A DNA stretch of 64,000 nt, from the NCBI RefSeq assembly GCF_021654165.1, contig NZ_JAKFZN010000009.1, positions 1 through 64,000 on the forward strand. The letters run 5' to 3'. The position numbers were made by a program, and so were the translations under genes. Positions within the stretch are counted from its first letter, which is position 1. Every line of letters starts with the position of its first letter. Origin of the DNA: Nereida sp. MMG025 (lineage in GTDB: Bacteria; Pseudomonadota; Alphaproteobacteria; Rhodobacterales; Rhodobacteraceae). Positions 58,531 to 64,000 of the stretch are shown in pieces. The notes beneath the pieces are model-generated. The model made no database searches. It was given only the letters and a program-made list of their open reading frames with translations, and was not told the DNA's origin.

Positions 58531-59226
58531 CTAGCCCCCGACATTGTAGCGCGCCAGAATATCGGCCAACGCAGCTTCGTCTTTGGCCAATTTGCGCAGT
58601 TTGCGCGTGCCGATCACCGGATCGCCAAAGCCAACCGTTTCCACCGAAAACGCGGCGCCGCTGCCCATCGTAAAGCGCAACTGCGGCAGATAGACATCCG
58701 TGCGGCCATAGCGGCGGATTGCGCCGTCGGGATAGGTAAGCTCCCCTTCGATCTTGATCGAAAGCGCATCATACACGCAGGTGCCAATCGTAACAGGATC
58801 ACGCGCAGCGAGCGAATAAGTCAATTCGCCCGACCACGTTTGCGCGCCTGCGGGATCACCCCAAGCGGTGAGTGCAGTGAAGGTCGCGCCATCAACAATT
58901 TCGGGCAGATCCGTGCTGTAGGTGTTCACCTTTTTGCCAGTGCCACTGTCGCGTTGCGTATAAAGCAAGAAAGCGCCCTGGTGATGAAAGCTCTGCCATT
59001 GGTCGGGGAACAGCCACGAATGTTGGCCTTTCCAGATCAGCCCATTGCCCAGATCGCGGACAATAAAGATATTGGCACTGTCGGGTTTGCCCGTTTTGAT
59101 AACGATGCCATCGGCCAGATCCGCCTGAGTGGGGCACGCTGCCGCCAAGCTCGTCATCGCAGCACATGCGAAAATCGTTTGCGCGACAGGACCAAGAGCC
59201 CTCCAAAGGCGGCGCATTGCAATCAT
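58531..59226 (-). CDS. Exported hypothetical protein coupled to pdxJ
   Basis: An unrecognised 231-residue protein with an N-terminal signal peptide (MRRLWRALGPVAQTIFACAA, cut after SLAAA or thereabouts), so it should be periplasmic. The mature part is rich in beta strands and aromatic residues (SANIFIVRDLGNGLIWKGQ, TWSGELTYSL). It has two Cys: one just after the signal and one in GTCVYDAL. Its ATG at 59226 overlaps the pdxJ stop (ATGA), which decides the start; a second ATG is three codons further in. No function can be proposed. It is conserved in this position in the style of Rhodobacteraceae, but that was not checked. Confidence 0.7.
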   Translation of the reverse strand: MIAMRRLWRALGPVAQTIFACAAMTSLAAACPTQADLADGIVIKTGKPDSANIFIVRDLGNGLIWKGQHSWLFPDQWQSFHHQGAFLLYTQRDSGTGKKVNTYSTDLPEIVDGATFTALTAWGDPAGAQTWSGELTYSLAARDPVTIGTCVYDALSIKIEGELTYPDGAIRRYGRTDVYLPQLRFTMGSGAAFSVETVGFGDPVIGTRKLRKLAKDEAALADILARYNVGG

Positions 59227-59966
59227 GCGCGGGCGGCGTCCATCAGGCGGCGCATTTCGGCCATGGCACCCGGCAAGCCGCGAAAGATGGATTCGCCGAT
59301 CAAAAAATGTCCGATATTCAGTTCTTTGACCTCGGGCATGGCCGCAACGGGCGTGACGCAATCATAGGTCAACCCGTGCCCTGCATGCACTTCCAGACCA
59401 AGGGAATGGGCGAAGGCGGACATATCTTGCAGCTTTTTCAGCTCGTCATCGCGCGCCGAAAAATGCCCTTCGGCGTGGGCATCGCAATAGGCACCCGTGT
59501 GCAATTCGATGACTTCGGCACCGATGCGGTTGGCCGCTTCGATCTGGCGTTTGTCGGCCGCAATGAAGATCGAAACGCGGCAGCCCGCATCGCGCAGAGG
59601 GGCGATGTAGTGGGCCAGTTTGTTTTCTTCGCGCGCGACCTCAAGCCCGCCTTCGGTTGTGCGTTCCTCGCGCTTTTCGGGCACGATGCACACCGCATGG
59701 GGTTTGTGGCGCAGCGCGATTTCCTTCATCTCTTCGGTGGCGGCCATTTCAAAATTCAGCGGCACGTCCAGCGCCTCCATCAGCGCTTCGATATCCGCAT
59801 CACCGATGTGGCGTCTGTCTTCGCGCAGATGGGCGGTGATCCCGTCGGCCCCTGCTTCTTGGGCCATCACAGCGGCGCGGACAGGATCAGGCACAGCGCC
59901 ACCGCGTGCGTTGCGCACAGTGGCCACGTGGTCAATATTCACGCCAAGGCGCAGGTCATTTGGCAT
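59223..59966 (-). CDS. pdxJ: Pyridoxine 5'-phosphate synthase
   Basis: PdxJ, 247 residues, is a TIM-barrel enzyme condensing 1-deoxyxylulose 5-phosphate with amino-acetone phosphate in the DXP-dependent vitamin B6 route. The N-terminal LGVNIDHVATVRNARGG and the conserved HLREDRRHI, FEMAATEEM and HAGHGL segments are clear. It precedes the exported-protein gene and acpS; pdxJ next to acpS is a common proteobacterial order. Confidence 0.97.
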   Translation of the reverse strand: MPNDLRLGVNIDHVATVRNARGGAVPDPVRAAVMAQEAGADGITAHLREDRRHIGDADIEALMEALDVPLNFEMAATEEMKEIALRHKPHAVCIVPEKREERTTEGGLEVAREENKLAHYIAPLRDAGCRVSIFIAADKRQIEAANRIGAEVIELHTGAYCDAHAEGHFSARDDELKKLQDMSAFAHSLGLEVHAGHGLTYDCVTPVAAMPEVKELNIGHFLIGESIFRGLPGAMAEMRRLMDAARA

Positions 59967-60031
59967 CTTGCGTGCCTCCCAAATTCAACTGGTGATGAAG
60001 GTAAAGCAGCCCACGCGCCGTGCAACCCCGA

Positions 60032-60703
60032 TCAGGGATCAAGCGGGGATTTGTCGGTTTTCTTGGCCGCGGCCTTGGCCGCCGTCTTGGCGCGGATTTC
60101 GGCCAATTTGGCTTTGATCATCCCTTTGCGACGGTTTTGATAGGCACGGATGACAGGCACCGACAGATAATAGCAGATATAGGCGGTAATAACGCCGGGG
60201 AAGATGCCCCCCACAAGATAGGGGTAGAACACTTCGTAAAAGAACACTTCCAGCCCATGCCAATCGGCCACGCGGTCGGTGAAGATTGCCAGAAAATTAT
60301 GCCACAGATCGCCAAAGGCATCGGCGAACTTGCCGCCCAATGACCGCTCTACATCAACGGTGTTTTTCGAGCCCAACAGAAAGTGCCCCGTGGTCAGCGA
60401 AATCGCCCCGATGGGCACATATGTCAGCGGGTTGCCAAAAAAGGTCGCCAGCAAGGCCGCAAGGATATTGCCGCGCATCACCGTCGCCAGAAAGCCAGCG
60501 ACCACAAAGTGCAGACCGTAGAATGGGGTAAAGGTGGTAAACACGCCTGCCCAGATGCCACGGGCGATTTTTTCGGGCTCGTCGGGCAAGCGGCGCACAC
60601 GGTGTTTGACATAGTGAAACGCACGCGCCCATCCGCCGCGGGGCCACAAAAACTGGCGCAGCGTGGACAGCCAAGACAATTTATCGCGGCGTTTGAAAAC
60701 CAA
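60032..60703 (-). CDS. DUF2062 domain membrane protein
   Basis: A 223-residue protein with a DUF2062 domain and three or four membrane helices. ARGIWAGVFTTFTPFYGLH and FFGNPLTYVPI are the recognisable family segments. A Lys/Ala-rich cytosolic tail (AKTAAKAAAKKTDK) closes the protein. The family role is unclear; some members are linked to cell-envelope polysaccharides. It lies between rsh and pdxJ on the same strand. Confidence 0.85.
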   Translation of the reverse strand: MVFKRRDKLSWLSTLRQFLWPRGGWARAFHYVKHRVRRLPDEPEKIARGIWAGVFTTFTPFYGLHFVVAGFLATVMRGNILAALLATFFGNPLTYVPIGAISLTTGHFLLGSKNTVDVERSLGGKFADAFGDLWHNFLAIFTDRVADWHGLEVFFYEVFYPYLVGGIFPGVITAYICYYLSVPVIRAYQNRRKGMIKAKLAEIRAKTAAKAAAKKTDKSPLDP

Positions 60704-60752
60704 ACGGAGGGTCCTTCACGTCTCGGGCGCGCCCTATCAGGCGCAGCGGTCT

Positions 60753-62891
60753 TTATTCGGCCGCTTGCGGTGATGCAGCGGGATCATCTGTGCGGATGCG
60801 CATCACTTGGGCGACATTGCTATCGCTGTCTAGCGCAGTCAGCACAGCGTGCATATGCGACACATCCCTGAAATCTATGTCGATTTTGAGACGATAAAAG
60901 TCCGGCTTGCGATCTTCAAAGCGCAAATCCGAGATATTCGCCTGCCGTTCACCGATAATTGTGCAGACCCGTCCCAAAACACCTGCGTCATTGGTGATCG
61001 TCGCCTCGAAGGTCGTGCTGTAAATCGCGGGGTGCGGCCCATCATGCCAGTGCAGATCAATCCAGCGATCGGACTCGTTGCTCAGATGAACCAACCGCAT
61101 GCAGTCAATCGCGTGGATCACAACACCTTCGCCACGATTGCTGATGCCCACAATCCGTTCGCCTGGAAGGGGCGAACAGCATGGGGCGCGTTTGAAGGTC
61201 TGATCGGCTTTCAACCCAACGACAGCGCGGTCTGCATCAACCAGATCGCCTTCAATCGCAACAAGTTCGGGATGAAGCACCTCAACGACCTGACGGCCCG
61301 TGATCTCTGCGCTGCCAAGTTGGGCCAGAAGGGTATCGGTGTCGCCAAGCGCCATATGTTTGGCGGCTGTTATCAACGCCTTGTCCGTGGCTTTCTTACC
61401 GACCTGTTCAAAGGCCACGCGCGCCAGTTCCGCCCCAAGTTTGATATAGCGTTCGCGGTCTTCTTCACGCAGGGCACGGCGGATGGCCGACCGCGCCTTG
61501 CCTGTTTGCGCAATGTCCATCCACGTGGCTTCGGGGACTTGTCCTTCGGCGGTGACAATTTCAACCGACTGGCCGTTTTTCAGCCGTGTCCAAAGCGGCA
61601 CGCGGATGCCATCAACCTTGGCGCCGACACAGGCATGGCCGATACGGGTGTGGATGGCATAAGCAAAATCAATCGGCGTGGCCCCACGCGGCAGCTTGAA
61701 CACATCGCCCTTAGGCGTGAAGCAGAACACCTGATCGGAATACATTTCCAGCTTCACCGCTTCGAGGAATTCATCGTGATCCATCGCGTTGGCAAAACTT
61801 TCGTTCATCCCCGCAACCCATTGAACGGGATCAACCGCAAACGGGTTTTCCGACCGCACGCCATCACGATACGACCAATGCGCAGCAACGCCCGCTTCGG
61901 CGACATCGTGCATTTGGCGGGTGCGGATCTGCACCTCGACCCGCTTGCCATCGCGGCCCGACACGGTGGTGTGCAAGCTGCGATAGCCGTTGGATTTGGG
62001 CTGGCTGATGTAGTCTTTGAAGCGGCCCGGAATACTGCGCCAGCGTTGGTGGATCACACCAAGGATGCGGTAACAATCGGCCTCATCCTTGCAAATGACG
62101 CGAAAGCCGTAGATGTCAGACAAACGGCTGAACCCTTGCTCTTTTTCCTGCATTTTGCGCCAGATCGAGAACGGCTTTTTCGCGCGGCCAAACACATCTG
62201 CCTTGATGCCCGCGCGGTCCAGCTCGGCGCGCATGTCGGTGGTGATCTTCTGGATCACATCGCCGCTTTCTTTTTGCAGCGTAATGAAACGGCGGATGAT
62301 GCTGGCGCGTCCATCGGGGTTGAGGACCTTGAAGGCCAGATCCTCAAGTTCTTCGCGCATCCATTGCATCCCCATGCGCCCCGCAAGCGGGGCATAGATA
62401 TCCATCGTCTCGCGCGATTTTTGCACCTGCTTTTCGGCACGCATGGATTTGATGGTGCGCATATTGTGCAAACGGTCGGCCAGCTTCACAAGGATCACGC
62501 GAAAGTCTTTGGACATCGCCATGAACAGTTTACGAAAGTTTTCGGCCTGTTTGGTCTCGGTGCTGGTCAGCTGGATATTGGTCAGCTTGGTGACACCGTC
62601 CACCAGTTCGGCCACCTCTGAGCCAAAGAGTGTTTCAACCTCGGCATAAGAAGCATCGGTGTCCTCAATCGTATCATGCAATAGCGCGGTGATGATCGTG
62701 GCGTCATCCAACCGCTGCTCTGTCAGAATGGCGGCGACGGCGATCGGGTGCATGAAATACGGCTCGCCAGAGTGGCGAAACTGCCCTTCGTGCATCTTCA
62801 GACCGTAGTGATAGGCGGCTGTGATCAGCGCCTCGTTGGTATGCGGATTGTAGCTGCGAACAAGGGCAGCAAGATCGGCAGCCGAGATCAT
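60753..62891 (-). CDS. Bifunctional (p)ppGpp synthetase/hydrolase
   Basis: The RelA/SpoT homologue (Rsh), 712 residues. The hydrolase domain has His48 and the HD pair at 72-73 (LLHDTIEDTD). The synthetase domain follows with GFRVICKDEADCYRILG and YRSLHTTVSG. A TGS domain (FTPKGDVFKLPRGATPIDFAY) and a C-terminal ACT domain complete it. As the single long Rsh of alphaproteobacteria it sets the stringent response, which would govern the ribosomal promoters elsewhere in the window. It starts 15 bases after rpoZ and shares its promoter. Confidence 0.96.
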   Translation of the reverse strand: MISAADLAALVRSYNPHTNEALITAAYHYGLKMHEGQFRHSGEPYFMHPIAVAAILTEQRLDDATIITALLHDTIEDTDASYAEVETLFGSEVAELVDGVTKLTNIQLTSTETKQAENFRKLFMAMSKDFRVILVKLADRLHNMRTIKSMRAEKQVQKSRETMDIYAPLAGRMGMQWMREELEDLAFKVLNPDGRASIIRRFITLQKESGDVIQKITTDMRAELDRAGIKADVFGRAKKPFSIWRKMQEKEQGFSRLSDIYGFRVICKDEADCYRILGVIHQRWRSIPGRFKDYISQPKSNGYRSLHTTVSGRDGKRVEVQIRTRQMHDVAEAGVAAHWSYRDGVRSENPFAVDPVQWVAGMNESFANAMDHDEFLEAVKLEMYSDQVFCFTPKGDVFKLPRGATPIDFAYAIHTRIGHACVGAKVDGIRVPLWTRLKNGQSVEIVTAEGQVPEATWMDIAQTGKARSAIRRALREEDRERYIKLGAELARVAFEQVGKKATDKALITAAKHMALGDTDTLLAQLGSAEITGRQVVEVLHPELVAIEGDLVDADRAVVGLKADQTFKRAPCCSPLPGERIVGISNRGEGVVIHAIDCMRLVHLSNESDRWIDLHWHDGPHPAIYSTTFEATITNDAGVLGRVCTIIGERQANISDLRFEDRKPDFYRLKIDIDFRDVSHMHAVLTALDSDSNVAQVMRIRTDDPAASPQAAE

Positions 62892-62906
62892 CGCGCTGCC
62901 ATCCCG

Positions 62907-63260
62907 TTACTTGGGTTCCTGGGCTTCCATCAAGGCACGCAACAGATTTTCTTCGGACATATCATCGTCCGCAGGTTTGTCTGTTTCCTGACCCATCAGC
63001 AGCGCCATATCGTCGTCTTCGGCTTCGTCAACTTCGATCTGGTTCTGGTTGCTTTCGATCAGACGCTCTTTGAGGTCCTCTGCCTGCTGCGTTTCATCCG
63101 CGATTTCACGCAGGGCCACAACAGGGTTTTTATCGTTGTCACGATCCACAGTGATCGGCGCGCCGCTTGAGATTTCGCGTGCGCGGTGCGCAGCAAGCAT
63201 CACCAAATCGAAACGGTTTGGGACTTTATCGACGCAATCTTCAACGGTGACGCGGGCCAT
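62907..63260 (-). CDS. rpoZ: DNA-directed RNA polymerase subunit omega
   Basis: Omega, 117 residues, assists beta' folding and forms part of ppGpp site 1 in E. coli. The conserved N-terminal [21 protein letters not shown] in key residues and ALREIADE are seen; the acidic C-terminal tail ([12 protein letters not shown]) is typical of the group. A long frame extends upstream to 63707, but the family start at 63260 is clear and the rpoZ promoter lies in between. Confidence 0.95.
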   Translation of the reverse strand: MARVTVEDCVDKVPNRFDLVMLAAHRAREISSGAPITVDRDNDKNPVVALREIADETQQAEDLKERLIESNQNQIEVDEAEDDDMALLMGQETDKPADDDMSEENLLRALMEAQEPK

Positions 63261-63301
63261 ATCACAGCACTCCAACTTCAGGGTGTTCCTAGGAAGCCTG
63301 C

Positions 63302-63330
63302 TAGATAGGCGCGATTCCTTATATATGCAA
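63302..63330 (-). promoter_or_regulatory. Candidate promoter of rpoZ-rsh
   Basis: On the minus strand, TTGCAT (63330-63325), 17 bp and TATCTA (63307-63302), about 40 bases before the rpoZ start codon. Confidence 0.65.
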
Positions 63331-63348
63331 GGAAAATTCCCGCCGGTT

Positions 63349-63912
63349 TCAGCACTGCAAGGGCGTAACCGCTGCCAGATCATCAGCGCTGCAAGCATCA
63401 CGCATCGCAACAACGCTGCGTCCCAGAACGGGGTGCATCCAATCGGGCGCAATTTCGGCAAGCGGAACAAGCACAAAGGCACGGTCTTGAATACGCGGAT
63501 GGGGCAGAACCAACGCATCTGGCGCGTGTTGCATTTGCGCCTCCAGCGGCAGGTTGCGCCATGCCTCATAGGTGGCAAGATCGGGCAGGATCTGATCATC
63601 AAGCGCCAAAAGATCAAGATCAAGCGTGCGCTGGCCCCACCGCTTGGTGCGTTCGCGCTGCGCTTGCCCTTCGATACTGTGAAGGGTCGCCAAAACCTCG
63701 GCGGCATTTTTTTCGGTGGCCACAGCCACGGCTGCGTTCACAAAGTCAGGACCTGCCCCTGCGGGAAAGCACGGCGTGGCGAAAAACGCGCTGCGCTGCG
63801 TGATCCGCCCCACCTCAACCCCAAGGCGATTGATGGCAAATTGGAGCGTCTTTTGCGGGTTTCCATGCGATGACGTCGCGTTACCCCCCAAGGCTATGAG
63901 TGCTATTTTCAT
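63349..63912 (-). CDS. folK: 2-amino-4-hydroxy-6-hydroxymethyldihydropteridine pyrophosphokinase
   Basis: HPPK, 187 residues, activates the pterin in folate synthesis using ATP. The family start IALIALGGN (3-11), the Mg-binding pair Asp98/Asp100 in [12 protein letters not shown], and [19 protein letters not shown] are present. It is on the same strand as rpoZ but is followed by the rpoZ promoter, so it is probably separate. The last 88 bases of the window upstream of it are AT-rich and hold no gene. Confidence 0.95.
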   Translation of the reverse strand: MKIALIALGGNATSSHGNPQKTLQFAINRLGVEVGRITQRSAFFATPCFPAGAGPDFVNAAVAVATEKNAAEVLATLHSIEGQAQRERTKRWGQRTLDLDLLALDDQILPDLATYEAWRNLPLEAQMQHAPDALVLPHPRIQDRAFVLVPLAEIAPDWMHPVLGRSVVAMRDACSADDLAAVTPLQC

Positions 63913-64000
63913 AAATTCCCCGTGTTTCGATCTTTGCAGCCTGCGAGATTGCGCCTACATCGTTTTTTGTTTTGTGACATTTTTATTAGTCTTTGGGACA

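Overview
The window looks like core chromosome of a marine alphaproteobacterium of the Rhodobacteraceae (Roseobacter group). The evidence is the near-identical family style of its ribosomal and RNA polymerase proteins, an EF-Tu of 391 residues, a ChvG/ChvI - HprK - RapZ - EIIA - HPr cluster, a probable methylsuccinyl-CoA dehydrogenase, and several small families typical of that group (DUF1491, DUF2062, DUF6473-like, HIG1-like). The genus cannot be fixed from sequence reading alone.

Layout. 1-1.3 kb: a TIGR02466-like oxygenase and an anchored nuclease on the + strand. 1.6-24.3 kb: almost one continuous minus-strand block of translation and transcription genes. Read in transcription order it is rplKA, rplJL-rpoBC, a DMT transporter, rpsL-rpsG-fusA-tuf, rpsJ-rplC-rplD-rplW, a 58-codon small gene, then rplB-rpsS-rplV-rpsC-rplP and a small membrane protein. 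The S10 operon is broken in two places: the small gene with its own terminators lies between rplW and rplB, and rplP is followed by a terminator instead of rpmC. 24.5-30.4 kb: a lower-GC secreted protein, then nusG, secE, a sulfotransferase-like gene, tRNA-Trp, a glycosyltransferase-like gene, a second tuf and a lipoprotein. 30.5-36.6 kb: cytochrome P450, an M48 peptidase with a DUF898 membrane protein, and parC. 36.8-43.6 kb: SH3-domain protein, SDR, HIG1-like protein, cobalamin adenosyltransferase, etfBA, a DUF6473-like protein, 3-hydroxybutyryl-CoA dehydrogenase and an acyltransferase. 43.6-50.7 kb: HPr, EIIA-Man, RapZ, HprK, ChvG, ChvI, divergent pckA, peroxiredoxin. 50.9-54.6 kb: TauE/SafE exporter, methylsuccinyl-CoA dehydrogenase, two lipoproteins. 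54.6-63.9 kb: recO, DUF1491, era, rnc, lepB, acpS, an exported protein, pdxJ, DUF2062, rsh, rpoZ, folK.

How the parts fit. Adenosylcobalamin supply (PduO-type transferase), ETF, 3-hydroxybutyryl-CoA dehydrogenase and methylsuccinyl-CoA dehydrogenase would serve C4/C5 acyl-CoA assimilation; PEP carboxykinase and the truncated PTS with ChvG/ChvI suggest control of gluconeogenesis. Seven operon starts have visible promoter-like hexamers with an exact 17-bp spacer (rpsL, rpsJ, rplJ, rplK, tuf copy 2, tRNA-Trp, rpoZ-rsh). Several have GC-rich discriminators, as expected for stringent control, and the (p)ppGpp enzyme itself is in the window.

No CRISPR array, prophage, insertion sequence or clear defence system is visible. 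The most unusual signals are small: a tRNA-Trp precursor whose extended stem covers the ribosome binding region of the next gene, a family of tandem intergenic palindromes, a duplicated terminator/stem-loop unit flanking a tiny membrane gene, and the split S10 operon.
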